The notes below the pieces were generated by a model. The model was given only the letters and a program-made list of their open reading frames with translations, had not been told where the DNA came from and did no database searches. From CAYTGM01 sp964437365 (GTDB lineage Bacteria > Sumerlaeota > Sumerlaeia > SLMS01), in contig CAYTGM010000016.1 of the NCBI GenBank assembly GCA_964437365.1, positions 1-64,000 of the forward strand: a stretch of DNA of 64,000 nt, read 5' to 3'. The first letter of the stretch is position 1. Each line of letters starts with the position of its first letter. Both the position numbers and the translations under genes were made by a program. Shown here piece after piece: positions 8,514 to 18,060 of the stretch.

Positions 8514-10514
8514 GTGTCCGATTCTCCAGCAACAGACCCAAATTTACATCAACTGGCCGAAGCTTTTCGTCAGCATGACATTCAAAGGATCACTCGGCTT
8601 CTTGAGTTGGATCACTCACTGAAATCTGATGACCCGTTGGTTCGACTGGCAAAAGCCTATCTTTGCCTTGTTGAAGAAAAGAGTGAGGAAGCAGGAAAGA
8701 TACTTGATGATCTATCCTCTCGAGAAGACTTCTCTGATTCCACGGATCTCGCTTACATTAAAGCCTTCCGTGAGGAGAAGAATGGCAACCTTGAGGTTGT
8801 GCTCGAAACGTTGCGTCCATTTCTTGACAGCACAGAAGGTATCCATGCTTCCCGCATCCGTCTAAGGTATGCAGATATGCTCTTAAAGCTGGGGAGATAT
8901 CAGGAAATTGAACCCTCGCTGGGGCCCTATCTGAGTCCTCCGGGTACAAATCAGACCCTCGAAGCTCACCTGATTCTTCTCGAAGCGATGTTGAAGACAC
9001 AGGCGAAAAAGGAAGTACTGGTTGAGCAGGTCAGTCTCATTGATGTGCTTCTTGAGCGCGGGTTTGTTTTGGAAGATCCCAGCAATGTGATTTACTATGC
9101 ACAATTATGCGAAGCTCATGGAGTTGAGGCGATCGTGGAGCGACTCATCAAGTCGCACACACCTTTGTTTGAACGCTACTCAGCAGATCTGGAAGAAGAA
9201 GTTGTTTATCTTCTCGAGGTCGGCAACAAGTTTAAGCTACCCTCTTATATACGTGCTGCTGGGAGAAGCTATGAGGCAAAGCCGTTCAAATTTCAAGACC
9301 AGGATCCAGAAGAGATCGCCTATCTCTTTGCCTCACACGAAGAGCACCGAGCAGCGCGTGAGCTGCTGCTGATATCTTTCAGTGATGACGAACTGCACGC
9401 TAAGCGATCACTCTGGGGGCCTCTCTTGCTGGAGACCTACCATTCTGGGTTGTGGGACGAGGCGTTAAATATTATCAGGAAACATCGAAGCGATATACAG
9501 AAAATGGAGGATTTCAGTCACCCAATGATTATTCGTGCTGTCTGCGAATATCAGTTGGGTGATTTCAAGAAGTCACTCAAGTCAGTCAAGGCTGCCGGAG
9601 AAGAGTTTCATCGCTCGGCCCTTCCGGAAGAGGCTATCTGTGAACCACTGTCGCACGCCGCTCTGGGTCAGAATGAGGAGTTTGTCGAGTCGATACAGCA
9701 GTATATTCAGAGCTCAGCCGAACAACAGTCGAAGAATGAATACCTATCTGCCCTGATCAATGAATTGGTGATTCGCGAGGCGAACTCGATCCTGCGGGTA
9801 CTGCTTGAGAATTGGAGTCGTCTAAAGCTTGATGATCCTCAGGGGGCGAGTCTTCTTGGTATTGGTGACCTCTTGCTGAGGTGGGGGAACTCAGAGATGA
9901 TTGTCTGGCTGAGCGATCAATTTGATGAGCGAGGCCTTCACCAGCACGGTCATTATTTGCGTGAAATATGGGACAGTCTCACTAAAAAACAGGAAGCGGA
10001 CATCTTCAAAAAAGAGATAGCTGAAACCCGGGAGGAACCAGTTCTTCAAAGCAGATATAATCTTGGCAGGCTTGAGGCATTGCGATTTCATGGTTTTCAT
10101 CAGGAGGCAATCGAGTTCGGAGGAGAGCTTCTACACTCTCAAACGTCTATACCTCAGTATCTGATACGTGCACATCTCACGGGCGCCGCACTGGATCTTG
10201 ATCAATCAGACCAGGTGAATGAATTCAGACATCAGCTCGAAAATGACTTGAGGGGTATGCAAGACTGGTCGGAAAGAAGAGACACTTACCTTTTTGAGGT
10301 CAATCAGATCATTCAGGGTCAGATTTCGGACGGTCTTGAACGAAATCTGAGGCAGGCTCTTTCTGTAAATGAAGACTCTGTCGAGGTTTTACGACTTGCT
10401 CGTCTCCTGCAAAGATTGTGTTATAGTCGCATTGAGCAGAAAGAGTTCGGGCTCCTTCAAGAGGCAGACTGGGTACATTGTAATCCGTTTGTGAAGTGGC
10501 GCTCGAACAAGTGA
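8514..10514 (+). CDS. Large helical TPR-like repeat protein
   Basis: 666 residues, starting at GTG 8514. No signal peptide and no catalytic motif. The sequence is helical and rich in Leu/Glu, with degenerate tetratricopeptide-like pairs throughout (for example 'VRLAKAYLCLVEEKSEEAGK' and 'RIRLRYADMLLKLGRYQEIE'). A scaffold or regulatory role is likely, but no function can be assigned. It is the first gene of a same-strand run; its stop lies 10 bases before the channel start and its last codons carry that gene's ribosome-binding site, so the two are probably co-translated. The ribosome site for GTG 8514 itself is weak (GGGAAA about 14 bases upstream). Confidence 0.7.
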   Translation: MSDSPATDPNLHQLAEAFRQHDIQRITRLLELDHSLKSDDPLVRLAKAYLCLVEEKSEEAGKILDDLSSREDFSDSTDLAYIKAFREEKNGNLEVVLETLRPFLDSTEGIHASRIRLRYADMLLKLGRYQEIEPSLGPYLSPPGTNQTLEAHLILLEAMLKTQAKKEVLVEQVSLIDVLLERGFVLEDPSNVIYYAQLCEAHGVEAIVERLIKSHTPLFERYSADLEEEVVYLLEVGNKFKLPSYIRAAGRSYEAKPFKFQDQDPEEIAYLFASHEEHRAARELLLISFSDDELHAKRSLWGPLLLETYHSGLWDEALNIIRKHRSDIQKMEDFSHPMIIRAVCEYQLGDFKKSLKSVKAAGEEFHRSALPEEAICEPLSHAALGQNEEFVESIQQYIQSSAEQQSKNEYLSALINELVIREANSILRVLLENWSRLKLDDPQGASLLGIGDLLLRWGNSEMIVWLSDQFDERGLHQHGHYLREIWDSLTKKQEADIFKKEIAETREEPVLQSRYNLGRLEALRFHGFHQEAIEFGGELLHSQTSIPQYLIRAHLTGAALDLDQSDQVNEFRHQLENDLRGMQDWSERRDTYLFEVNQIIQGQISDGLERNLRQALSVNEDSVEVLRLARLLQRLCYSRIEQKEFGLLQEADWVHCNPFVKWRSNK

Positions 10515-10524
10515 GGTACGCTGG

Positions 10525-11958
10525 TTGTCCGAGTCAAAAAAAGAAAAACGAGATGAATATCGCCGAACTCTAAGAGTCTGGATCAACAGTCCTGAGGCTG
10601 ACCATATTGTCGGTGTTTTGATCGTCTCTTCAGTGATCATGCTCATCCTTGAGACGATGCACCCCGAGGATAGTACGATGGCCTTGGCGGGCTGGATCAT
10701 CAACCTGATCTTTCTCTTAGAACTGTCATTACGTTACCTTGTGGCGAAATCAAAACCCACTTATTTTCAAACCTACTGGGTAGACATCCTTTCTCTCCTC
10801 CCGCTGCTTTTTCCTACCGCCAGTTTTCTCCGCGCATTGAGGCTTCTAAGGATTTTTCGTCTTGGTCCTCTGCTGAGGCAAAGTAACCGCAGGTTTCGCG
10901 GTTTGTTCCGCCAAACCTGGGGAGAGCAAATCACCATCGCCTCGATTATCATTGTGGTTGTTGCTGGAGCGGCAATTGCGCTGGTGGATGATTCCAAAGA
11001 AGAATTTGACACACTCTCTGATACCTTGTGGTGGTCGGTACTGTCGATCATGGCGGGGGAACCGGTGGGGGCGATGCCGACAGGAGTTATTGGCAAGGTA
11101 TTCACACTTGTCATCATGGTAGGGGGGCTGACAATATTTGCCCTCTTTACTGGTACTGTGTCAGCTGTCATTACAGAAAGACTGAGAATGGGTATGAGCG
11201 CGAAAGCATTGAATCCCGATGAATTGGACAACCATGTTATTCTTTGCGGGTGGAACCGTTCATCTCGAAAGCTTCTTGAGGAGCTTTTGGAAACGGAAAG
11301 TCTGGGCAAACGTGCTATCATTCTGATCGCAGAGAGGAAACCCTCTTACGTTGAGCTTCCTGAAGAACATCCCCGGTTTTTCTTTATAGAAGACGACTAT
11401 ACAAAGATGGAAGTTCTCAATCTTGCCGGAGTGAAATCTGCTAACCAGGCGATTCTTCTTGCGGATAAATCTATACCAGATCGATCTGACCAGGACCGTG
11501 ATGCCCGCACAATCCTTGCAGCTCTGATGATCGAAAAACTCAATCCCAGGATCTTTACCTGTGCAGAGCTCCTGTCTCGGGATAATGAACAACATCTTCG
11601 TCTGGCAGGTATCGAAGAAGTTGTCATTGGTGACGAGTATAGCGCCACAATTATGGCAACCAGCACCAGGATTCATGGTGTGACCGAAATTGTCGATGAG
11701 ATCTTCTCTGCAAAGTACGGAAACCAGCTCTTTAAAAAAGAAATCAAGAAGGAGTGGGTAGGGAAGACCTTTCTTGAACTCCAGAATCGCCTGAAGATGA
11801 CCTACGATGCGATGCTGATTGCTGTTGAGAAGGCCTCTAGCGGAGAGAAGCAGAACGATCCCCCATATGCCAGAACCATCACAAATCCTCCCAGCCATTA
11901 TGAGTTCAAGAAGGGAGACAAATTAGTCTTATTTGCCCACAAGGATCCTCGGTGGTGA
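10525..11958 (+). CDS. Voltage-gated-like ion channel with RCK/TrkA-N domain and atypical pore
   Basis: 477 residues, TTG start preceded by GAGG at 8-base spacing. Six-TM plan: S1 ~28-45, S2 ~55-72, S3 ~84-98, an S4-like helix with regularly spaced Arg at ~102-125 ('FLRALRLLRIFRLGPLLR'), S5 ~135-154, pore ~164-187 and S6 ~190-215. A cytoplasmic nucleotide-binding RCK/TrkA-N domain follows ('HVILCGWNRSSRKLLEELL', ~237 on) and a TrkA-C-like end. The Trp-rich pore helix 'TLWWSVLSIM' is followed by 'AGEPVG' where potassium channels have TVGYG, so potassium selectivity should not be assumed. The layout resembles Kch and CASTOR/POLLUX channels. Operon context with a cyclic-nucleotide protein and PPK2 suggests coupling to nucleotide or phosphate state (inference). 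Confidence 0.8.
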   Translation: MSESKKEKRDEYRRTLRVWINSPEADHIVGVLIVSSVIMLILETMHPEDSTMALAGWIINLIFLLELSLRYLVAKSKPTYFQTYWVDILSLLPLLFPTASFLRALRLLRIFRLGPLLRQSNRRFRGLFRQTWGEQITIASIIIVVVAGAAIALVDDSKEEFDTLSDTLWWSVLSIMAGEPVGAMPTGVIGKVFTLVIMVGGLTIFALFTGTVSAVITERLRMGMSAKALNPDELDNHVILCGWNRSSRKLLEELLETESLGKRAIILIAERKPSYVELPEEHPRFFFIEDDYTKMEVLNLAGVKSANQAILLADKSIPDRSDQDRDARTILAALMIEKLNPRIFTCAELLSRDNEQHLRLAGIEEVVIGDEYSATIMATSTRIHGVTEIVDEIFSAKYGNQLFKKEIKKEWVGKTFLELQNRLKMTYDAMLIAVEKASSGEKQNDPPYARTITNPPSHYEFKKGDKLVLFAHKDPRW

Positions 11959-11991
11959 TAAGTTCCATCAATTTGAACAAGAGTTTTATAC

Positions 11992-13191
11992 GTGTATAAG
12001 AGTAACCTCGCACTGCTTGCGTGTCCTGTCTGCCAGGAATCCAGCGCAAACCTGGATGTGTTGACTACACTCCGCAAAGAGCAGAAAGAAATGATCGATG
12101 CCTTGATTGAATGTGCGTCTTGTGGAAGGATATACCTCATTGAGGATGGGGTTGCTGATCTTGTGAGAGACGGTGTTCGCGATGATGTCAGAGAAAAACT
12201 CTTCCTCGAAAAATACCGCTCGGAAGTGGATAAGGTGGATTCCAATATATCCGACAGAATGGAACGGTTTTGGGACTCTTTAGAAAGAAGCGATGAAGAG
12301 AGGCGTATTCTTGAAGAGGGATTACACTGGGGACGCTTCATGCGCCGTTTCTGGGATGTGGGTGATCGTTCGATTTTCGATTTACGTTCAAAAGGATCAC
12401 ATCCTCCTTTCTATGTGAAAGGAGTTCTTGAACCAGACGATCGCGACTCGATGAAGGAGTGGGGTGTTTTCGCAAATGATGTTGGGGATTTTCTTTTTGC
12501 GCGAATGCATCAGCTAAGTCCGAGGAAGGCTTTGGATATCGGTTGTGGAGGAGGACAGTTTGGTCTGGAGGCGGCATGTCAGGGACTTCACGTGATCGGA
12601 ATGGATCCTGGGTTCGAGGCGATTGCTCTCGCTCGAAAGCACGCTCGCGAACAGAAAGTGAAACGCATCGACTATGTTCGCGGAGAACCGTCTGCAATGC
12701 CTTTCAAGAAGGCGACATTTGATCTGTTAATGGCGAAGGATTCTCTCCACCATGTGCCAGATCTTTCAAATGTGTTTCCGCATATACTTAGCGTTCTTAC
12801 AAAGCAGGGATTGTTTGTCTGTCATGAGCATGTATCGGATTCAAAGCTGAAACAGAGAGTTTTTGAGAGATTAGGACCGTGGTTTCTTCGCAAAATAGGG
12901 AGTCGGTATCCTCATCATCCGATTCCAGACGAGCTTTTGCAGGACTCTGCAAACGAGGATGTGAGTGCCGACCAGGTCGTTGAAGTTCTCAATGAACAGC
13001 TTGAAGCCGTGCGAGAGAAACATAATCTGTTTCTTAAAGATGATCTTGAATTGTATGTATATTTTGCTTTTGGCAAAAGGAAATGGTTCATCAGACTGTT
13101 GAAGCCTGTCTTTGAGCTTTCAGAGTATATTGGATTGTGGTTGGGAGACCGGCAGCATTACAGCTACTGGGGAAGATCGAAATCAAAATGA
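11992..13191 (+). CDS. Class I SAM-dependent methyltransferase with N-terminal zinc ribbon
   Basis: 399 residues from GTG 11992. The N-terminus carries a Trm112-like zinc ribbon: CPVC at 11-14 and CASC at 41-44. The Rossmann core starts near residue 180 with motif I 'ALDIGCGGGQFGLEA', the acidic end of strand 2 in 'VIGMDPG', and motif IV-like 'FDLLMAKDSLHHVPD' (methyltransferase-11 type). The linker between ribbon and core is basic and acidic helical sequence. Substrate unknown; small molecules, quinone or lipid precursors are typical of the family. The stop codon overlaps the ATG of the permease (ATGA), so the two are translationally coupled. Confidence 0.8.
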   Translation: MYKSNLALLACPVCQESSANLDVLTTLRKEQKEMIDALIECASCGRIYLIEDGVADLVRDGVRDDVREKLFLEKYRSEVDKVDSNISDRMERFWDSLERSDEERRILEEGLHWGRFMRRFWDVGDRSIFDLRSKGSHPPFYVKGVLEPDDRDSMKEWGVFANDVGDFLFARMHQLSPRKALDIGCGGGQFGLEAACQGLHVIGMDPGFEAIALARKHAREQKVKRIDYVRGEPSAMPFKKATFDLLMAKDSLHHVPDLSNVFPHILSVLTKQGLFVCHEHVSDSKLKQRVFERLGPWFLRKIGSRYPHHPIPDELLQDSANEDVSADQVVEVLNEQLEAVREKHNLFLKDDLELYVYFAFGKRKWFIRLLKPVFELSEYIGLWLGDRQHYSYWGRSKSK

Positions 13192-14861
13192 GTCACAGGG
13201 CAGGCATCGTTTTCAGCTCTCATCTGTTTCTCAGTATCTTTTGCGCCGTTCCTGTTTTTCTGATCGGATGGATGGTAATCTCCGAGACGCAAACTTTGGC
13301 TGGTTCAGCTGGTCAGGTTACTATTCCATTCTCTTCGATTCTCAAGCTTGTGCTGAATACGTTATACGTAAGCCTGGTTTCCTCGGTACTTAGCTTAGCC
13401 ACCACATATATCCCCGCATTTTTCTTGTGGAGACACCTGGAGAAGTACCGTAAATATCTTCTCCCTGTCGCTATCCTTCCCTTATTGATCCCAACTGCTT
13501 TGATGGCCATTGTTATGGTGAAACTGTTTTCGCCAGGTGGGTTATTTCCTGTTCAGGTGACGCTGGAGAAGGCGAATGGTAGCCAGGGGTTAACAATGGA
13601 TCAGGTTTATTCACCGATCTATACATTGACGGGAGCAGCCGTCTGTATGGCAGCGTGTTATTTCCCGATCTCTCTCTTTATCCTGTTGAAAGGATTCTCT
13701 TCTCTCTCCAAAGAAGTTGTTGAAGCAATGAGTCTTGATGGTAGCTTGATGAAAGTTCTTCACCGGGGACTGTTGAGAGGCATTGGAGGCTATATAGCTC
13801 TTTCCTTTCTGTTAGTCTTCCTTCTATCTACCACAAATTTCGCAATTCCGGAGGCATTGAGGTCTCAACCTGTTCTTGTCTCAGAGGTCTACACATCATT
13901 TGCAGTTGATTATAATTCGTCAAATGCGATCAAGTCGTTCCTTTTTCTCCTCGCAACGGTACTCCCAGTATTGATTCTGGCTTACCGTTGCGTATCCCGA
14001 ACGTTGCGAGAAGATTCTAAATCGGGGATCATGGGCGGATATGAAACCGGACACGAGAATACAAAGTGGAGTTTCTGGACAGTTCTTACTCTTCTTGCAA
14101 TTGCTTCCGTGTCTGTATCCTTGACAGCTGTTCTTCTCTATACAGTTGCCTCAGGACCTGAAGGTTTCCTGCGGACATTGAAGAGTACCTGGATTACGAC
14201 CCGGGAAGACTATCTCTTCAGTTTAAGTCTTTCAGCACTGTCAGCGGCAATCCTTGTCATTATATCTATAACGACAGGAATAGCGCTGTCGGTATTGAAG
14301 AGTGCCAACATTTATCGCTTTCTCTTGCTCAGCTACTTTATTCTTCCTGGTCCTTTCTGGGGAATTGGAATGAAGACGTTTCTTTTGTCGCCTGCTGAAA
14401 CATTTCCTGTCTGGTTCGGAGATTTTCTCTTCTTCCTTGATTCGACGACGATCCCTCTAATGCTGGTCCATGTTCTCAGGTTTTCGGTTCTTGGTGCATT
14501 ACTTATTGAAATTGCTGTTCGCTCTCTTCCATCTGATTTTTTCGAAGTTCTGCGACTTCACAGTGAAAGTGTATTCAGGCGTCTTCAGTTGATCATGAAG
14601 CCGGTGATAATTCCCGGTGGCGTTATCACATTTTTTCTGTCGTTCGCTCTGATCCTGGGTGAGACTGGTGCGAGTCTCATATTGTTGCCGCCTGGTCCTA
14701 CGACAACAGCCGTGCGCGTTCAAACATTGCTTCACTATGCGCCGGATTCTCAAGTGAGTGCTCTTGCCTTATTCTTACTGTTGCCTTCTTTCGTGAGCGG
14801 GACTATCGTTATCCTGATGACACGGATTTTCCAGCGATCAGTCTCGAATCTACCGAAATGA
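13188..14861 (+). CDS. Fused two-domain ABC transporter permease (FbpB/ThiP-like)
   Basis: 557 residues from ATG 13188, overlapping the methyltransferase stop by four bases; an upstream GTG at 13137 is open but lies inside that gene. About twelve membrane helices in two BPD_transp_1 halves. Each half has an EAA-like loop for the ATPase: 'VVEAMSLDGSLMKVLHRG' and 'FFEVLRLHSESVFRRL'. This is the layout of iron(III), thiamine and 2-aminoethylphosphonate permeases. No ATPase or solute-binding protein is encoded nearby on this strand, which is unusual, so the partner must be elsewhere. Substrate not predictable. Confidence 0.8.
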   Translation: MSHRAGIVFSSHLFLSIFCAVPVFLIGWMVISETQTLAGSAGQVTIPFSSILKLVLNTLYVSLVSSVLSLATTYIPAFFLWRHLEKYRKYLLPVAILPLLIPTALMAIVMVKLFSPGGLFPVQVTLEKANGSQGLTMDQVYSPIYTLTGAAVCMAACYFPISLFILLKGFSSLSKEVVEAMSLDGSLMKVLHRGLLRGIGGYIALSFLLVFLLSTTNFAIPEALRSQPVLVSEVYTSFAVDYNSSNAIKSFLFLLATVLPVLILAYRCVSRTLREDSKSGIMGGYETGHENTKWSFWTVLTLLAIASVSVSLTAVLLYTVASGPEGFLRTLKSTWITTREDYLFSLSLSALSAAILVIISITTGIALSVLKSANIYRFLLLSYFILPGPFWGIGMKTFLLSPAETFPVWFGDFLFFLDSTTIPLMLVHVLRFSVLGALLIEIAVRSLPSDFFEVLRLHSESVFRRLQLIMKPVIIPGGVITFFLSFALILGETGASLILLPPGPTTTAVRVQTLLHYAPDSQVSALALFLLLPSFVSGTIVILMTRIFQRSVSNLPK

Positions 14862-14906
14862 TCACTGGGCGGCATCAATTACCAGGCTGATTCGAGGAAT
14901 GTAATT

Positions 14907-15389
14907 ATGGAGCAGGCACAGGAAGTTGAGTTGCTTGACCGGCTCTATGCTCTTCAAGTCTTTAAAGGCCTTCCAAAGGAGGCTGTGAAGGAGATTTCGC
15001 GAGCAGCTCAATATCAATCAGCTCCACCTGAACATCACCTGATCATTGAGGGGGAGAGTTCGGAAGATTTATTGATTCTCCTGTCAGGACTTGTGAGTGT
15101 GAGGCTCGAATCCATTAGTCCTTATGTTGAAGTGGGAATTACCAAAATCAGACCTGGGGAGGTTATCGGTGAGATGTCGTTCCTTGAAAGCGGGCTCAGG
15201 TCTGCTTCGATTGTAGCTGTCGAAGATTGTGAGTATCTTATTCTATCACATGATCAGCTTATGGAGACATTTGAGAGTCACCCTGATTGGGGAATGATCT
15301 TCATGAAGAATATCGCAGTTGCGTTGTCTGCCAGACTTAGAAAAATGAATCGACGTATACTGAATCTGATGCGCGCGAGGTACTTTTGA
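14907..15389 (+). CDS. Stand-alone cyclic-nucleotide-binding domain protein
   Basis: 160 residues, ATG 14907. One CRP/PKA-type beta-roll (about 20-140) with the phosphate-binding cassette 'GEMSFLESGLRSAS' (Gly-Glu, then Arg-Ser-Ala), consistent with cNMP binding. It has no DNA-binding helix-turn-helix; the C-terminal tail is a basic helix ('SARLRKMNRRILNLMRAR'). It is therefore probably a protein-partner regulatory subunit rather than a transcription factor. It lies 45 bases after the permease and 32 before PPK2, so it is likely to regulate one of its operon partners (inference). Confidence 0.85.
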   Translation: MEQAQEVELLDRLYALQVFKGLPKEAVKEISRAAQYQSAPPEHHLIIEGESSEDLLILLSGLVSVRLESISPYVEVGITKIRPGEVIGEMSFLESGLRSASIVAVEDCEYLILSHDQLMETFESHPDWGMIFMKNIAVALSARLRKMNRRILNLMRARYF

Positions 15390-15421
15390 TTGGATTATAC
15401 TGCTGAAGGTTACAAAAGATA

Positions 15422-16981
15422 ATGTTTGAAACGATCGATCCTGACAAAAAGATTGAGAAAGATTCTTATAGAAAGTGGTTTCCTCGTCTGGAAAATGATA
15501 TACGGGAACTTCAGCAGAAAATTCGAGAGGCAAAAATACCAGTCTTTGTCTTGATTGAAGGCTTTCGACTGGCAGGAAGAACCGATACGATTCGCAAACT
15601 GAGTCAGTCGCTTGACCCCCGCGGGTTCACAATCCACAGTAGAAAGCATCATACGGAAGAAGAAGAGCAGCACCACTGGCTCTGGCGTTACTGGATTCGT
15701 CACCCTGAACGTGGTAAAATGGCCCTCTTTGAGCACTCCTGGTATACACGTGTTTTTGATGACCGCGTCAAAGGTGAACTCAAGCAATCGCAGTGGTCAC
15801 ATGCCTATCAGGAGATCAATCAGACTGAAGAGATGCTTGCTCGTGATGGAGCTGTTATCATCAAGCTCTGGCTTCACATTTCCAAAAAAATCCAGAAGAA
15901 ACGGTTGAAGAAAGGGGAGGATGATCCTTTCTTTAAGCTTTCCTTCAAATCAGATGACTGGACAAAGCTTAAACACTACGAAGAATATTCCAAGGCGGCA
16001 GAGGAGATGATTGAGAGGACCTCAATGCATTATGCACCATGGATTGTTGTCGAGTCAGGGGATAAACGGTACCGTCGAATGAAGGTCTATCAGTCTATCA
16101 TTGAGAATGTGGTGAATGCACTCAATGAGAAAGAAAGACGCAAGACGATGGTTCGGAAAGAGGAGGAAATTGAGGATATTTCTGTACCGGTACTTGAGGA
16201 AATGCCGACCGTACTGGATAAAGTTGATCTCTCAAACAGTCTGAGTGAACAGCAGTATGATGTTCGTAAGTCACAATTGCAGGTAAAGCTACGTCATCTG
16301 CAGTACGAATCTATACAACGGGGACTTTCTCAGGTTGTCGTTTTCGAGGGCTGGGATGCAGCAGGAAAAGGTGGAACGATCAGGCGGTTAACAGCCTACC
16401 TGGATCCACACTTTTACGACGTTATTCCGATTTCAAAACCGACCCAGGAAGAGTTGAATCATCACTACCTCTGGCGTTTCTGGAAACACATTCCCAAGGC
16501 AGGCCATATGGGAATATATGACCGTTCCTGGTATGGTCGCGTCCTTGTAGAACGAATTGAAAGTCTGTGCACTGAAGAAGAATGGCAGCGGGCCTATGAG
16601 GAGATTAATTCATTTGAGGCGAAGCTCTACCGTTCTGGAGCAACGATCATCAAGTTCTGGCTTCATATCACCATGGAGGAGCAGTTAAATCGTTTTAAAG
16701 CTCGCGAGACGGATCCAAACAAACGGTGGAAACTCACCGAAGAGGATTGGAGGAACCGCGATAAGTGGGGAGTCTATAGAGAAGCTGTCGATGAGATGGT
16801 TAAAAGGACATCAACCACCTTTGCCCCCTGGCATGTGATTCCAGCCAACTGCAAGCGATCTGCTCGTGTTCAATGCATGGAAACGGTTTGTGATGCGATG
16901 AAGGATGCCATTGAGCGCTATGATGATGACAATCGCGATAAGAAGAAAAAGAAGAAAGTCTTTGCAGAAATATTGGATTAG
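15422..16981 (+). CDS. pap: Tandem-domain PPK2, polyphosphate:AMP phosphotransferase type
   Basis: 519 residues with two PPK2 domains, as in class II PPK2 (polyphosphate:AMP phosphotransferase, making ADP). The C-terminal domain has an intact Walker A, 'EGWDAAGKGGTIRRL' (~306-320), the 'YLDPHFYDV' and 'KPTQEELNHHYLWRFW' blocks, the 'DRSWYGRVLVER' motif and lid Arg/Lys. The N-terminal domain has a broken P-loop, 'EGFRLAGRTDT' (~47-57), and 'EHSWYTRVF' in place of DRSWY, so it should be catalytically inert, as in characterised class II enzymes. It may be regulated by the adjacent cNMP-binding protein (inference). The last four bases overlap the convergent pseudouridine synthase. Confidence 0.9.
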   Translation: MFETIDPDKKIEKDSYRKWFPRLENDIRELQQKIREAKIPVFVLIEGFRLAGRTDTIRKLSQSLDPRGFTIHSRKHHTEEEEQHHWLWRYWIRHPERGKMALFEHSWYTRVFDDRVKGELKQSQWSHAYQEINQTEEMLARDGAVIIKLWLHISKKIQKKRLKKGEDDPFFKLSFKSDDWTKLKHYEEYSKAAEEMIERTSMHYAPWIVVESGDKRYRRMKVYQSIIENVVNALNEKERRKTMVRKEEEIEDISVPVLEEMPTVLDKVDLSNSLSEQQYDVRKSQLQVKLRHLQYESIQRGLSQVVVFEGWDAAGKGGTIRRLTAYLDPHFYDVIPISKPTQEELNHHYLWRFWKHIPKAGHMGIYDRSWYGRVLVERIESLCTEEEWQRAYEEINSFEAKLYRSGATIIKFWLHITMEEQLNRFKARETDPNKRWKLTEEDWRNRDKWGVYREAVDEMVKRTSTTFAPWHVIPANCKRSARVQCMETVCDAMKDAIERYDDDNRDKKKKKKVFAEILD

Positions 16982-18060
16982 GGCTTCCCACGTTTGAAGA
17001 TTTTCTGAAGGGATTCAGGAAGGTCTGACTTCAGATCTATCTGTTTACCGTTTGCTGGATGCTTGAAGACGACGCGTGCTGCATGGAGTGCCATTCTTTT
17101 ACGGTTCTTTTGTGTAGTCGTTTTGACTTCCATAACTCCCTTGCTCAAAAGGTTCTCGACCCCTTTCAACGGATGGTTCTCGACGACCTTTGGCATGTCT
17201 CTCTTTGCATAGTATGCCAGCAGTCTATTCAGCAACTTTGGATAGACAGGATCAAAGAGAACAGGAATGCCGGCCTCTGCACAATGTATTCGGATTTGAT
17301 GTGTTCGCCCAGTTTCGAGTCGAAAACTCATCAGCGTCAATGATCCCGACTTTTCCAGAACCTTGTAATGTGTGATGGCTTTCTTGGTATTCTTACCCGC
17401 CTTGAGAAGAGTTTGACGCATCCCCATCGTCCCCATACCAAGGTTGGATTCCCATGTGCCCTCTTCTTTCGACGGAGTTCCCTGGACAATTGCGAGATAC
17501 TCTCGGCGGAAGGTTTTCTTTTTCGATATTTGTTCCTGAAGCTTTTTTGCTGACTGGGGGGATTTCGCCAAAACCAGTAAACCACTGGTTTCTTTGTCTA
17601 GACGTTGTACAAGGTAGGGATTCGTTACTTGCTTCCCGTTGGATTTCCAGTAGTGCTTAAGCATCTCGACAACGGGAGGGGAGTCCGCGCTTTTTTTTCG
17701 GCCCTCAGTTTCTACTGGTTGCACGAGTACTCCCGAAGCTTTGTCCACGACAACAAGGTGTTGATCATCATAAACAACTTTCAGTTGATCAACGATGCGT
17801 TGATGTTGTCGGTCACCATGCCCTTTAACCCCATGACGAAAATCGAGGGTGACAATGTCACTCTTCTGCAATTGATAGTCCGGGTTTGAGATCTGTTCTG
17901 TCTGGTTCTCTCTTGTGATCGAAACAAGGCCATTCTTGATGACCAGGAATGAATGTCGAGATGAGAGGTCTGCAATATTATTCTGAAGGAAAGGCCTCAG
18001 GCGAAGAGTGTCATGATCTTCTTTGACATCTACTTTATAGAGTTTCTGGTCAGGTTTCAT
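16978..18060 (-). CDS. RluA/RluD-family 23S rRNA/tRNA pseudouridine synthase
   Basis: 360 residues. An N-terminal S4-like RNA-binding domain (~1-80) precedes the PsuA/RluD catalytic domain. The catalytic Asp is in 'QRLDKETSGLLVLAKS'; other family motifs are 'VVDKASGVLVQPV' and 'LETGRTHQIRIHCAEAGIPV'. The exact uridine target (RluC, RluD or RluA site) cannot be told from sequence. ATG 18060 overlaps the mnmA stop (ATGA), so the two tRNA/rRNA modification genes are translationally coupled. Confidence 0.9.
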   Translation of the reverse strand: MKPDQKLYKVDVKEDHDTLRLRPFLQNNIADLSSRHSFLVIKNGLVSITRENQTEQISNPDYQLQKSDIVTLDFRHGVKGHGDRQHQRIVDQLKVVYDDQHLVVVDKASGVLVQPVETEGRKKSADSPPVVEMLKHYWKSNGKQVTNPYLVQRLDKETSGLLVLAKSPQSAKKLQEQISKKKTFRREYLAIVQGTPSKEEGTWESNLGMGTMGMRQTLLKAGKNTKKAITHYKVLEKSGSLTLMSFRLETGRTHQIRIHCAEAGIPVLFDPVYPKLLNRLLAYYAKRDMPKVVENHPLKGVENLLSKGVMEVKTTTQKNRKRMALHAARVVFKHPANGKQIDLKSDLPESLQKIFKRGKP

